Assembly (NCBI RefSeq): GCF_039871975.1
Contig: NZ_JBDPLL010000001.1
DNA from: Trichormus_B sp936914905
Lineage (GTDB): Bacteria > Cyanobacteriota > Cyanobacteriia > Cyanobacteriales > Nostocaceae
Length of the DNA stretch: 64,000 nt
Reading direction: 5' to 3' (one strand)
Of the stretch, positions 44,700 through 54,949 are shown one piece after another (positions within the stretch are counted from its first letter, which is position 1; every line of letters begins with the position of its first letter). The position numbers were made by a program, and so were the translations under genes. The notes beneath the pieces were generated by a model, which saw nothing but the letters and a program-made list of their open reading frames with translations, was not told the DNA's origin and did no database searches.

Positions 44700-45452
44700 C
44701 TATAGGTTAAAACTATAGTTTTAACGAACTGACAGAAGCAGTTAGTGGCTATCAAATTAATAGTGAATTAAGAAATTTAAATGTAAAATTAACAGTTGTT
44801 CCAGCTACTATGCTTTGGCAAGGTAACATCAAAGATAATCAAACTATACCATTATATAAACTGTCTTATGGCGACATATTTCAAGTAATTAAACATATAC
44901 TTCAAGGTATTAAAGATTAAAAATCTTGACAAGAAATTGCTACTCTAGGGAAAGAGGAAAGCAAGACAATACAAAATAATCTACTTCCTGATGCCCATAA
45001 AGCAATAATTATACACAGAAGCGAAAAAATTGTTCTGATACTTCATAATGATCACCATTACTAAGTATCAGAACAAGCTGGTGCTCTAGGACGTAATGCT
45101 AATGCTTCAAACAACACTTTCATTCAGGTTAAACAAGAACTAGAATCAACAAGTTTAGATACTAAATCTTTGAGTAAATTACAACAACTTGCTAACCGTA
45201 TAACCAATGGAAAAGCATCTGATGATGTTTCTAAATCGATCGACAGTTTATGAAGTAGTGGGTAAGCTGTTAGCTATTAAGGAAGCCAGTGAAAATCAAG
45301 ATCAAGAAGAACAAGCTAAAGCTGTTACAAAGTGGCGACAATAGTTTAGCCGTATTAGTGAAAAAGCACAAAAATATTTAAGTATTACTGCTGATGCTGT
45401 TTCTCTGGGTGTACCACTGTTAAAATCACTTAGTTTACCAATTCCGTCTTAA
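44700..45452 (+). pseudogene. Unrecognised decayed gene(s)
   Basis: Protein-like fragments in one strand: YQINSELRNLNVKLTVVPAT, KLSYGDIFQVIKHILQGI, then GALGRNANASNNTFIQVKQE, DTKSLSKLQQLANRITNGKA, LLAIKEASENQDQEEQAKAV and VSLGVPLLKSLSLPIPS. Stops lie at ~44919, 45062 and 45341. I do not recognise a family. The helical C-terminal piece looks like the last part of a larger cytosolic protein. Two genes may be merged. Confidence 0.4.
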
Positions 45453-45481
45453 GGATAAAAGTTAGCTTATTTATTGATTAG

Positions 45482-45658
45482 AAATTAAGGTGAGCTATCA
45501 AGACTCACCCTAACCTATATTACACCAACAAAGCCTGCTCTTCCTTAGAAGCCACTCTTCCCTCATCCTCAAAACCGGCAATTTGATCAAAGTTAAAATA
45601 CTAATAAAAATTATCGCATAAGAATTAATTTTCTTCGTCGTAATGTCCAAATATTACT
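45482..45658 (-). repeat. Degenerate duplicate of the acnB 3' end
   Basis: About 170 bp match the true acnB 3' end and its downstream hairpin at 46184-46366 (e.g. ACCAACAAAGCCTGCTC and ATCCTCAAAACCGGCAATTT in both), at roughly 80% by eye. It is in the same orientation, so the two copies are direct repeats that flank the RelE-type toxin/antitoxin pair. The copy is not part of any functional gene. Confidence 0.88.
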
Positions 45659-45698
45659 GAAAATTGGTAATGTTTTCTAACAATGAATCGGAGAGGAA

Positions 45699-45896
45699 TC
45701 AAGGCATTAACATTTTTTTTACATCAGATAAAGATACTGAAAGATTATCTGGATCTTCTTTCTTAGCATCTCTCAGATCTCTTAAATCTTCCAAATCCTC
45801 TAACAATTCCTTAATCTTTAAAAATTCCTCATAAGATAAAACAGCAAATTGCTTCTGACCATCTTTTGTTAAAAATTCAGGATGTAATTCAATCAT
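45699..45896 (-). CDS. Antitoxin of a RelE/ParE-type toxin-antitoxin pair
   Basis: Protein of 65 residues: MIELHPEFLTKDGQKQFAVL, SYEEFLKIKELLEDLEDLRD, LRDAKKEDPDNLSVSLSDVK. The pattern 'xFVVLSxEEFxxLxExLEDxxDLxxLRxA' is that of small Phd/YefM-type antitoxins with a beta-strand N-terminus and acidic helices. It starts 14 bp after the toxin stop on the same strand, i.e. toxin-first order. Normally it would bind and block the toxin and repress the operon. Intact. Flanked by acnB 3'-end repeats. Confidence 0.75.
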   Translation of the reverse strand: MIELHPEFLTKDGQKQFAVLSYEEFLKIKELLEDLEDLRDLRDAKKEDPDNLSVSLSDVKKMLMP

Positions 45897-45910
45897 TTTT
45901 TCAAATCCTT

Positions 45911-46159
45911 CTAATCATAAGCCTGACTGCGATGCTTAACCCTATATATCATGATAGTTTGTTCTTCTAATTCAAATAAAACTCGATAATTACTAACTCT
46001 AAGACGATATTCTGGAGTAAGGTTGGTTAAGCGTTTCACATCTCCCTGTAAATCATCTTGCATTGCTTCAATTTTGCTAATAATGCGTTCTCGAATATTT
46101 ACAGGAAATTGCTCTAAATGTTTAATGGCTTCGGGCTTAAATTCTATTTGGTACTGCAC
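45911..46159 (-). CDS. RelE/ParE-family toxin
   Basis: Protein of 82 residues with the RelE fold signature: YQIEFKPEAIKHLEQFPVNI, RERIISKIEAMQDDLQGDVK, LTNLTPEYRLRVSNYRVLFE, LEEQTIMIYRVKHRSQAYD. The YRLRVSNYRVLFEL and IMIYRVKHRSQAY blocks with basic residues (Arg, Lys, His) are the usual catalytic face of ribosome-dependent mRNA interferases. Toxin-first operon with the antitoxin 14 bp downstream. Intact, unlike the VapBC pair 1.4 kb away. Activity is not proven; some family members inhibit gyrase. Confidence 0.88.
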   Translation of the reverse strand: MQYQIEFKPEAIKHLEQFPVNIRERIISKIEAMQDDLQGDVKRLTNLTPEYRLRVSNYRVLFELEEQTIMIYRVKHRSQAYD

Positions 46160-46186
46160 ATATTTTAACCTCTTTAAATATATTTA

Positions 46187-46208
46187 GGTGAGTCTTGATG
46201 GACTCACC
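46187..46208 (-). terminator. Hairpin between acnB and the toxin gene
   Basis: Perfect 8-bp stem GGTGAGTC / GACTCACC with a 6-nt loop, 11 bp after the acnB stop. On the minus strand it is followed by TAAATATATTT. A degraded version accompanies the duplicated acnB end (~45487-45510). Confidence 0.65.
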
Positions 46209-46218
46209 CTAACCTAGA

Positions 46219-48786
46219 TTATACCAACAAAGCCTGCTCCTCCTTAGAAATCACCCTGCCTTCATCCTCAAAACCAGCAATTTGATCAAAGTTCAAATAC
46301 CGATACAAATTATCAGCAAAAGGATGAATTCTCTCTGCGACAATATCCATATATTCCTGCACATTAGGAATACGTCCCAACAACGCACAAACTGCTGCTA
46401 GTTCTGCCGAACCTAAATAAACTTGTGCGCCTTTACCCATGCGATTATCGAAGTTACGAGTAGAGGTAGAAAACACAGTTGTCTTATCATCAACTTGTGC
46501 CTGATTTCCCATACATAAACTACAGCCTGGGATCTCAGTTTTTGCATTTGCAGCTAAGAAAACATTATAAACACCTTCTGCCTTTAATTGGTGTTCATCC
46601 ATGCGAGTTGGGGGCGCTATCCACAAACGAGCTTTTACCTCACCTGCACCTTCTAAAACCTTCGCAGTTGCTCGATAATGTCCGATATTTGTCATACAAG
46701 AACCAACAAATACTTCTTGTACAAGATCATTAGCAACTTCCGATAATAACTTAACATTATCTGGGTCATTAGGAGCAGCAACAATTGGTTCGTTAATTTC
46801 GTTTAAATCAATTTCAATTATTTCTGCATACTCGGCATCTGCATCAGCTGACATTAATACAGGATTTGCTAACCATTCTTCCATTTTCGCTACTCGGCGC
46901 ATAATGGTTCGCTCATCGTGATAACCCCGTGCTACCATGTTTTTCAAAAGGGTAATATTGGAACGGAGATATTCAGCAGTTGTTTCTTCACTCAAGTTAA
47001 TTGTGCAACCTGCGCAAGAACGTTCTGCGGAAGAATCGGTTAATTCAAAAGCTTGTTCAACTTTCAAATCTGGTAAACCTTCAATTTCCAAAATCTTACC
47101 TGAGAAGATGTTTTTTTTGTTCTGCTTCTCTACTGTTACCAAACCTTTTTGCATGGCAACATAAGGTATGGCGTTAACAACATCCCTCAGGGTTATTCCT
47201 GGTTGCAATTCTCCTTTAAATCTTACCAAAACTGATTCTGGCATGTCCAAAGGCATCACACCCAAAGCAGCAGCAAAGGCTACTAACCCAGAACCTGCCG
47301 GAAAGGATATACCCAAGGGGAAGCGGGTGTGTGAGTCTCCTCCTGTTCCTACGGTGTCGGGTAACAGCATCCGGTTTAACCAAGAGTGGATGATACCATC
47401 ACCAGGACGCAAGGCTACACCACCACGTTGGGCGAAAAAGTCGGGTAGTTCTTGGTGGGTTTTGATGTCTACTGGTTTGGGATATGCGGCTGTGTGACAG
47501 AAGCTTTGCATTACTAAGTCTGCACTGAAACCGAGACAAGCGAGTTCTTTTAATTCCTCTCTGGTCATTGGTCCTGTGGTGTCCTGAGAACCGACTGCAG
47601 TCATGATGGGTTCGCAATATGTCCCCGGGCGCACCCCTGGTAAACCGCAAGCTTTCCCGACCATTTTCTGCGCTAATGTGTAGCCTTTTCCAGTGTCGGC
47701 GGGTGCTTGGGGACGGATAAATAAATCGCTGGGTGCTAAACCTAATGCTTGACGGGTTTTGTCGGTGAGGGTACGTCCAATTAGTAGGGGAATGCGTCCA
47801 CCAACGCGAACTTCGTCTAAGATGGTGTCAGGTTTGAGGCTGAAGGTGGAAATAACTTCTCCTGCTTGGTTGGTAATTTCGCCTTTGTAGGGATAGATGG
47901 TGATAACGTCGCCGGTTTTCATTTTGGTGACATCGCATTGTATGGGTAATGCACCGGCATCTTCGGCTGTGTTAAAAAAGATGGGAGCAATCGCACTTCC
48001 TAATATATAACCCCCAGCCCGTTTATTTGGTACAAAGGGAATATCCTTTCCCAAATGCCATAATACTGAATTAATTGCAGACTTACGAGAAGAACCTGTT
48101 CCGACTACATCACCGACGTAAGCAACAGGATGGCCTTTTTTCTTCAACTCGATAATTGTTTCTAAGCTTCCTGGTTGACGAGTTTCTAACATCGCCAAAG
48201 CGTGTAAAGGAATATCTGGTCGAGTTGTGGCGTGGGTCGCTGGTGATAAGTCGTCGGTATTGGTTTCCCCAGGAACTTTAAAAACCGTGAGAGTGATACT
48301 TTCGGCAAGTGTCGGACGTACAGTAAACCATTCTGCTGCGGCCCAAGCGTTAATTACCTGTTTCGCGTAGTTGTTGGTTTTGGATAGTTCTAAAACATCA
48401 TGGAAAGCATCATAAACTAGGAGAGTTTTACTTAATGCTGCTGCGGCTTTTTCTGCTACGGGCGAACTGAGTAAATCAATTAATGATTGTACGTTATAAC
48501 CGCCTACCATTGTTCCCAGTAATTCTACTGCTTCGATGGGGTAAATTAAAGGACTGGTGATTTCACTTTTAGCAATAGCGGTAAGAAAACCTGCTTTTAT
48601 GTATGCTGCTGCATCTACACCTGGGGGAATGCGATCGCGCAATAAATGTAATAATACCTCTTCTTCTCCTTTAGGTGGATTTTTCAGTAATTCACATAAT
48701 GCTGATGTTTGTTGTGCATCTAATGGTAAGGGGGGAATACCTAATTGGGCACGTTCTTCAGTGTGTTGACGATATTCTTGTAGCAT
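46219..48786 (-). CDS. acnB: Aconitate hydratase B (bifunctional aconitase / 2-methylisocitrate dehydratase type)
   Basis: [4Fe-4S] enzyme that converts citrate to isocitrate in the cytosol. The 855-residue protein has the AcnB domain order: N-terminal HEAT-like domain (about 1-160), the swivelling domain (TDDLSPATHATTRPDIPLHA, VGDVVGTGSSRKSAINSVLW), then catalytic domains with VGTGGDSHTRFPLGISFPAG, CAGCTINLSEE (Cys), VFVGSCMTNIGHYRA (Cys) and EIPGCSLCMGNQAQV (cluster Cys). AcnB (not AcnA) is the usual cyanobacterial aconitase. Intact. Its last ~45 codons and the hairpin behind them are duplicated at 45482-45658, so this end may have been supplied by an inserted element. Confidence 0.97.
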   Translation of the reverse strand: MLQEYRQHTEERAQLGIPPLPLDAQQTSALCELLKNPPKGEEEVLLHLLRDRIPPGVDAAAYIKAGFLTAIAKSEITSPLIYPIEAVELLGTMVGGYNVQSLIDLLSSPVAEKAAAALSKTLLVYDAFHDVLELSKTNNYAKQVINAWAAAEWFTVRPTLAESITLTVFKVPGETNTDDLSPATHATTRPDIPLHALAMLETRQPGSLETIIELKKKGHPVAYVGDVVGTGSSRKSAINSVLWHLGKDIPFVPNKRAGGYILGSAIAPIFFNTAEDAGALPIQCDVTKMKTGDVITIYPYKGEITNQAGEVISTFSLKPDTILDEVRVGGRIPLLIGRTLTDKTRQALGLAPSDLFIRPQAPADTGKGYTLAQKMVGKACGLPGVRPGTYCEPIMTAVGSQDTTGPMTREELKELACLGFSADLVMQSFCHTAAYPKPVDIKTHQELPDFFAQRGGVALRPGDGIIHSWLNRMLLPDTVGTGGDSHTRFPLGISFPAGSGLVAFAAALGVMPLDMPESVLVRFKGELQPGITLRDVVNAIPYVAMQKGLVTVEKQNKKNIFSGKILEIEGLPDLKVEQAFELTDSSAERSCAGCTINLSEETTAEYLRSNITLLKNMVARGYHDERTIMRRVAKMEEWLANPVLMSADADAEYAEIIEIDLNEINEPIVAAPNDPDNVKLLSEVANDLVQEVFVGSCMTNIGHYRATAKVLEGAGEVKARLWIAPPTRMDEHQLKAEGVYNVFLAANAKTEIPGCSLCMGNQAQVDDKTTVFSTSTRNFDNRMGKGAQVYLGSAELAAVCALLGRIPNVQEYMDIVAERIHPFADNLYRYLNFDQIAGFEDEGRVISKEEQALLV

Positions 48787-48977
48787 GGTTTAGACTGTTT
48801 TCCTCTAATGTCCTGCTTTCCTTATTTTAATGTAACAGGAATGTTACATTAATTACTGATAAACGGATTTGTTAGAAATAACAACTTATAAAGTTATAGG
48901 TTATGATATTGGGTGGAAAGTTTTTTATAGGTAGATTACTCATAAATATATATTTTATGATTAGAGGAGTTTTTACA

Positions 48978-50065
48978 ATGAAATTTAGCACTTAATTATT
49001 TATGGCACTTGAAATTCCTGCATTTAAAATAACTCAAAACAAGATCAAGATACTGGTGCTTAGCTTATATTTATAACTACTGTTAAAATGATTTATGAAG
49101 GTTCTAATGTTTACCGGATAGATGATAAAAACTTAGGAGATAAAAGATCATTTTTTAAAGCCAGAATCAAAGAAATTAAAAATTATACTAATCAAAAATA
49201 GGGTATTATGACTAACTCTATATTGTGAATCTTGATGAAGGTAAATTTAACTATCAAAGGTAAACTTAACTATCGAGACAATGATAAATTCTCATCTTAG
49301 ATGAGACAAACTCTCTCGGTCTAATTATAGATAGACAGGATCGAGTTAATGGTTGCTATGATGCAAACCCTAATTTACCATTAATGGTAATTGCTACTTT
49401 GGGATTATCTGTGAAGGAGCAGGCTAAACTTTTTCTAAAAATTAACAAAACTCAAAAAGGACTTCCTGCATCTCTATATTTAATTTAGTTAGATTTAATC
49501 AATTTATTAGAAGGAGACATTGAAGATCTTGATGGAGAAGGTGTTACAGTAGAAAGACGATCAAGGAAAATAGCTCTTAGATTAAGAGAAACAGATAAAA
49601 TTTATTTCTATGAAAGAATTATAACAACTGTAAAAGCTGGTTTTGGGATATCTTTAAATGAATTTCTTACTCAAATTAGAGATTATATAAAATTAAAAAA
49701 GGAACACTGTATGATTCAGGTTTTGAACAACAATATAAGGTTTCTGAAATCTATTTTCGTTGCATTAAGGGAGTTTTTTTAGAACAATGGGATGACACCA
49801 GATCATATATTTTAAAGTGGGATTTGCTGGACTTATGAAAGCATTTCATTAAATTTTAAATTTAGTCATGCGGAAACATCAAATATTTAACACTGAGAAT
49901 ACAATTAAACTTCTGCAATCAACTCAAGATTTTAAATTTGATAAGGATAATCTACCTATACCTAGTAGTGGTAGTTTTAAAACACAAGAAAAAGTTACTG
50001 ACATGATAGTAAGTAAGTTAAAAAATGCAGTTAGAGAAGATTTTGCAGTGATGATTAGAGATTAG
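48978..50065 (+). pseudogene. DGQHR-domain protein (DndB-like family), decayed
   Basis: Fragments in order: MALEIPAFKITQNK, SNVYRIDDKNLGDKRSFFKA, LGLIIDRQDRVNGCYDANPN (expected DGQHR, here DRQDR), LPLMVIATLGLSVKEQAKLF, LKINKTQKGLPASLYL (the INKTQKG block), GISLNEFLTQIRDYIKL and a clean end NTENTIKLLQSTQDFKFDKD to RD. In-frame stops lie near 49066, 49199 and 49486, with frameshifts near 49050 and 49700. DGQHR proteins include DndB, the regulator of DNA phosphorothioation, and many unassigned members near defence genes. This copy is dead. An IS follows 65 bp downstream. Confidence 0.75.
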
Positions 50066-50130
50066 GTGGAAGATTAATTTGGAGATCTCAAAGGGTGTCA
50101 TTAACATTTGAGGAAATTGCTATCGGTTTA

Positions 50131-51253
50131 GACCTGTCAGGAAAATTAACTTGGTGTCAAAAAAATGGTAGAAGGGAATTTTGACCGTCTACTAAAAGGA
50201 AAAATATACTTAATTATATTCAAGAGTATCGACATCGTACAAAACAAATACTGGGAATAACTAACCATCAGTTTCAAGACTTGTTAGCCCAAGCTAAAGT
50301 GCAGCATAAAAGACTTCAAGCTGAGATAGAAAGTAAAAAGATACCTATAAATCAGAAAGGAGGAGGGCGGAAACCGAAACTAGAAATAAAAGAAGACGTA
50401 TGTCTATGCTTATTCTATTTGACAGAAATGCCAACATTTGAGGTTTTAGGTCTGCATTTAGGTATATCCAAAACGGAAGCGAAGGACACATTTCATTACT
50501 GGCTAAAGATATTAGGAAATGTTTTGCCTGCTAGTCTCCTTAAACAGGTAGAAAAAGATGATAGCTATTATCCGATCACGATAGAACTATTGACGGAGTT
50601 TCACTTAATAGTGGACAGCATAGAACAGCCACGAGCAAGGCCTTGAGGTAATCAGGAGCAAGAAAAGTATTTTTCAGGTAAGAAGAAGGAGCACACATTT
50701 AAAAATTAGTTTGTCATCTTACCAGAAGGAAAAGATATTGTTGATGTAGAAGTAGGAGAAAAAGGCCCAAGCAGTGATATTAGCTTATTTCGAGAGCAAC
50801 AAGGAAAGTTCCATAACAACCAAATGTTTGAAGGAGATAAAGCATATCAAGGAGCAAAGAATATTAGCACAGCTTATCAGAAGCCACGTAAAGGAGAATT
50901 AACCTCAGAACAAAAGGCACGAAATAAAGACTTTTCCACCAAGAGTATTTTTGTTTAACACATCATTAGAGTTGTAAAAATATTCCGGGTAGCTCAACAG
51001 AGATTTCCCCTGAATTCCCGAATTTACGAACAAGTAATTCTTAGTATTTGTGGTTTAGTCACATTAGGAATTAGTTCATTAGTTTTGTCGATTTCATAAA
51101 TGTTATGGATATGAGGTCAGTTATGAATTAGTCATCAACATCTTCATGGATAGTTTCTATCAGTTACTGTTTTGAACCCTGATTCTTTCCTTGGCTCTTT
51201 ACTAATCTTAACACTATGGAAAGCCAGATACAGACTCCTTTGTAAATTCTCGG
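50131..51253 (+). mobile_element. IS element with DDE_Tnp_4-type transposase, copy 2 (fuller copy, still broken)
   Basis: Starts GACCTGTCAGGAAAATTAAC like copy 1 at 34957. The transposase begins HQFQDLLAQAKVQHKRLQAE, has an N-terminal helix-turn-helix (YLTEMPTFEVLGLHLGISKT), then stops (TGA ~50644) and continues FVILPEGKDIVDVEVGEKGP (DDE domain), GDKAYQGAKN (second D), IRVVKIFRVAQQRFPLNSRI and YEQVILSICGLVTLGI. Lesions are a TGA near 50644, a TAG near 50707 and a TAA near 50956. Homology with copy 1 continues ~130 bp past the transposase end, so the exact border is uncertain. Confidence 0.82.
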
Positions 51254-51519
51254 CCGTTTCTTTTTAGAAATTGTAATAGCGATGCTAAGGCTTTTTTTAA
51301 AGATTGTTCAATTAGTTTAAATCCTTAAACCCTGGAAATCCTGATTCTAACAACATCATGGTGCGTTACATTTCATCAACGCACCCTATAGAGAATTTTT
51401 TCGCAATATAGAAAAACTAAGCCGCTGATAAAGACCTACCTAAAGTTTGGGGTTCTGGAACTGGTTCACCATCTTCTAAGCAAGATTCAATTAACATTTC
51501 TGTAAGGATTGAGGTCGAA
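51254..51519. other. Short gap between two transposon remnants
   Basis: No gene. A 3' fragment resembling cyanobacterial repeat sequence (GGTGCGTTACATTTCATCAA) lies at 51361-51385. Confidence 0.35.
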
Positions 51520-52700
51520 GCTAGAGGGATTAAGGTGTCTGCAAAGCAGAGTTAACCATCCCTTTGATAGGTTGGTCAAAAAACTCAATTAGAGACAGTG
51601 CTTGAGGGCGACAAGTTTGTATAACCGTCAATAAATTGGCAGTATGTTGCAATCGCTCCATAGAAAGAGAAGCATCACAGACTTTTCCTTTTGTCAGTGC
51701 TAAAGGTAACCTTAGTTCAGCTAAATAATTATCAAGGTCTATATAATTATCAAGGTCTATTGGGTAAGGAAGGTAAAAGTTTACCAGGTTTCCCTCCGGC
51801 TTTATCAATGAATGAATGGAAGATTAAACGTTTGGTTGAAACTAGGATGCCCAAGTCAAGAATTCATCAAGGTTTTGGGTTTGTTGGAATAAAGCATAGT
51901 TCTTAAAACCTTCATCTATCAGTATCAGGTCGATGAATTGTGTGCCAATTGCCTGGTGATTTAAGCCAGGAATCTTGATTAGTTTCTTGAAGTGAGGGAG
52001 TAGATGTGCCTGACATTTGTGTTGAGCTTTGAGCGGATCACCGTTATAGGCAGTAAGGTCATCACAACTGAGTACACCAGAGTAACTATAACCCACAATG
52101 GATTCTAATTCGGTAGGAGAACGAGTATCAGGACCATGAAATCAAGGGAAGTCAAATCCATAACCATTCTTTCACCCCTTTGACTACCCAGGGTGTTTCA
52201 TCCGCAAGGATATTAGGCTGGATTTGTTTTATCCACTGTTTAAGGCTATCAATACTTTGAGCCACTGCACCATTTATTCCTTCATTCCTAGCTACTAATG
52301 TTCCCACTCCAATTTCTATTTGACCCAGTTGCCACAACAGTTCTTGTTGTTTTTCATAGGGTAAATGCCCGTAGTTATTGATCCATCCTAAAAAAGCTTG
52401 TAGTCTGATTCCTATATCTTGTCCCGGTACTATCTCTGGTGACCAGTCTGCCGTTTGTGTTTCCCCACACCACTGCAAGTGAACCTATATCTTTAGATAT
52501 TCTACTATTTCGATTGGCCTGTCCACCAACTCCCCTTGACCACACCATCCACACACTTGCGGTCCCAGGATCTCAAATCTATCTACTCCACCAAACTCCT
52601 TTCTCATTTTTTCCCTATGGCCTGCTTGTCCTCCTAGTTTCCGTTTTGGTGTCTGGTTTTCTTCTGGTTTATCTTGTTGTTTATTCTCAGTTTTTTTGAG
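51520..52700 (-). mobile_element. IS66-family transposase remnant
   Basis: Minus-strand pieces in order: CGETQTADWSPEIVPGQDIG, RLQAFLGWINNYGHLPYEKQ, IKQIQPNILADETPWVVKGV, YSYSGVLSCDDLTAYNGDPL, KAQHKCQAHLLPHFKKLIKI, then ELRLPLALTKGKVCDASLSM, ERLQHTANLLTVIQTCRPQA and SLIEFF. This is the IS66 DDE transposase order, ending with the xLAVTKxKVxxGSxSMER and LLTVIQTCRxQG blocks. There are several frameshifts and stops, plus a foreign or duplicated stretch around 51725-51845 with AATTATCAAGGTCTATATAA repeated in tandem. Confidence 0.8.
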
Positions 52701-52729
52701 GATGTCTCCCGACGGTGCTTTCCATAATC

Positions 52730-52829
52730 NNNNNNNNNNNNNNNNNNNNNNNNNNNNNNNNNNNNNNNNNNNNNNNNNNNNNNNNNNNNNNNNNNNNNNN
52801 NNNNNNNNNNNNNNNNNNNNNNNNNNNNN
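52730..52829. other. Assembly gap (100 N)
   Basis: 100 N between two transposon remnants. The placeholder length makes distances unreliable. Confidence 0.98.
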
Positions 52830-53230
52830 CCGGATGATTTCTGGAATTACTACCGAGACTTACTCACTTATAAAGATTCTCCGAGTCAGCAAACGGCAGA
52901 TAAACTCCGGTATAAGTTTTGGAAGTTGTTCGAGACTGATAGTAGTTATCAACAATTGGATGAGCGAAAATGATTAACTCTGCTCAAAATTTCTGAGTTG
53001 CTTTATGTTTTAGAGGAGCCTGAATTGCCTTTGCACAATAACCCGGCTGAGTTAGCTCCTAGAACTATGGTCTAGCGAGGCAATATTAGTTATGCGACTT
53101 AGACTCTCGAAGGGACTCAGCCTTGGGATACTTTTATGTGTCTTGTTGCTACTACTCCTAAGTTGGGAATTAGCTTTTTTGAATATATTCGTGACCGCAT
53201 TTCTCAGGTTGGGAATATTCCCTGTTTGGT
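52830..53230 (+). mobile_element. Second transposase remnant (plus strand)
   Basis: Reads YYRDLLTYKDSPSQQTADKL, RYKFWKLFETDSSYQQLDER, stop, LKISELLYVLEEPELPLHNN, PAELAPRTMV, stop, then LEGTQPWDTFMCLVATTPKL and ISFFEYIRDRISQVGNIP. The 'LHNNxAELAxRxxxR' block with 'GTxxxDTFxxxVxTxxKLG' is a recurrent cyanobacterial transposase C-terminus. Its exact family is not sure. Dead. Confidence 0.6.
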
Positions 53231-53786
53231 GACTATTTGTTACGAAAAATCTACTCTCAATCCTTTTGGTTGCTCATGGATGCCTGAATAACTTCTTCCC
53301 CCGATGTATTCAGGGGATACATCATTAACATCTTTCTCCTGATATTATTTAGCATCCTTTCCATCTTCACCTGATATAGTAACTCTTCCAGTGAGTAAGG
53401 GATGATACCAGTTAGTATGACTACCTTTTCCAGAATGACAGGTAAACCTAGCTTGAAGTAGTAAAGTTTTCATTCTAATTGCAAATAAACTTGTATAATT
53501 TTCCAGATAAACTAGAATATAATTGGTGACAGTTCACTATTATATTACGGTTAGTTATGTTTATATCAGGTTGATTGTTAGGTCTGGGTGAGCAGTGTAT
53601 CACTCCAGGTGATAGCTCTTAATGATATAGTAAATATATAGTAAATTTGGAGAGCAATCAGTTAATATCTCATTATCAAAAATACCTAAGTCCTGTAAAT
53701 ACTTAAATATTGTAAATCCTGATTCAGACAATACCCAAATTAGATACAATATAAATCACAAAATTGCCTCTACACTTACCTTACCA
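53231..53786. other. Intergenic stretch before the methyltransferase
   Basis: AT-rich, with no gene supported. A tandem repeat AATGATATAGTAAATATATAGTAAAT-like unit lies at about 53620-53645. Nothing else is recognised. Confidence 0.4.
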
Positions 53787-54731
53787 ATGACTACAAAAAT
53801 TAAGCCAGACTGGGCTGGAGAAAGTTTTCTATCGCAGGTTGTTAACCTGCTGATAAATACTAAACCTATCTACAATTTGATGAAACAGCAGGCTAGACGA
53901 GTTATGATCAAAACTGCTGAAAAGAACGGTATTACCTGGCATAAAAGCTACAATAAATTAGAGACATCAGGGGTAAAACAAAAGCTAAAAGAAAATACAA
54001 ATCCTAAAGTAGTTTATCCTGATTATTACAAAGTTCCTTTTCATGCTTATGCTGAAGGAAACCTGTGTTGGCAAGCTGCTTTTGAAGCGCCTAGTGCTAC
54101 CTATTCTGTAGCATTACGGGTATGGCCAAAAGAGAATATCACTTGGGAAACGGCACACCGCAGATTAAGGTCAAGTTTCCACAAGGTTCTAGCTAAGTAT
54201 CTCACTCAAGATGTACAAGATATCCTCGATATTGGCTGTTCTGTTGGTATTTCTACTTTAACTCTGCACCGCTACTACCAGCAAAAACAAAATCATCCAG
54301 TGCATACAGTAGGTTTAGATTTATCTCCCTACATGCTGAGTGTAGCGAAAGAATTAGATACTTATAATGAGATATCCCAATGGCTACACACTCAAGCAGA
54401 AAATACAGAATTACCAGACCAGTCCTTTGATTTGGTAACTCTCCAGTTTATTACTCATGAACTTCCTGGTTTTGCTAGTAAAGCTATTTTCCAAGAAGCA
54501 TTACGGTTGCTGCGTCCTGGTGGTTCCTTGGCTATAGTAGATAATAACCCAAAATCATCTGTAATTCAAAACTTACCTCCTGTACTCTTTACATTAATGA
54601 AGAGTACAGAACCTTGGAGTGATAATTACTATATGTTTGATATTGAAGAATGTTTAAAATCTGTAGGTTTTCAAGTTTTAACTACTCTTGCTAGTGATCC
54701 AAGACACCGTACTATTGTAGCAAAAAAATAA
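53787..54731 (+). CDS. Class I SAM-dependent methyltransferase
   Basis: Protein of 314 residues. An N-terminal region of about 130 residues (SFLSQVVNLLINTKPIYNLM, VVYPDYYKVPFHAYAEGNLC) is followed by a Rossmann-type methyltransferase fold. Motif I is ILDIGCSVGISTLTLHRYYQ, the acidic residue after strand 2 is in VGLDLSPYMLSVAK, motif II is DQSFDLVTLQFITHELPG, and motif III is LRLLRPGGSLAIVDNNPKSS. The substrate is not evident; the N-terminal part suggests a cyanobacterial subgroup with plant relatives. Intact, and alone among decayed neighbours, so probably under selection. Confidence 0.88.
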   Translation: MTTKIKPDWAGESFLSQVVNLLINTKPIYNLMKQQARRVMIKTAEKNGITWHKSYNKLETSGVKQKLKENTNPKVVYPDYYKVPFHAYAEGNLCWQAAFEAPSATYSVALRVWPKENITWETAHRRLRSSFHKVLAKYLTQDVQDILDIGCSVGISTLTLHRYYQQKQNHPVHTVGLDLSPYMLSVAKELDTYNEISQWLHTQAENTELPDQSFDLVTLQFITHELPGFASKAIFQEALRLLRPGGSLAIVDNNPKSSVIQNLPPVLFTLMKSTEPWSDNYYMFDIEECLKSVGFQVLTTLASDPRHRTIVAKK

Positions 54732-54949
54732 ATTAACGAGATAAATAGGGTGATGTTAGCAATAGTTTAAAACCTCAATTATTTATTGTTCTAGAGAGTC
54801 ATCGTCTGTCATATCAACTCTGAAAAGGCGATATTTTTCTCTCTTGAACGTGCTCTGCTTAGCTTACCTCCCTGTAAGCATCGCACAATTTATGATCTGT
54901 TATTTCGCTCTTGATGATAGAGTAAATAAAATTAGATTTAAGTTGTTTG

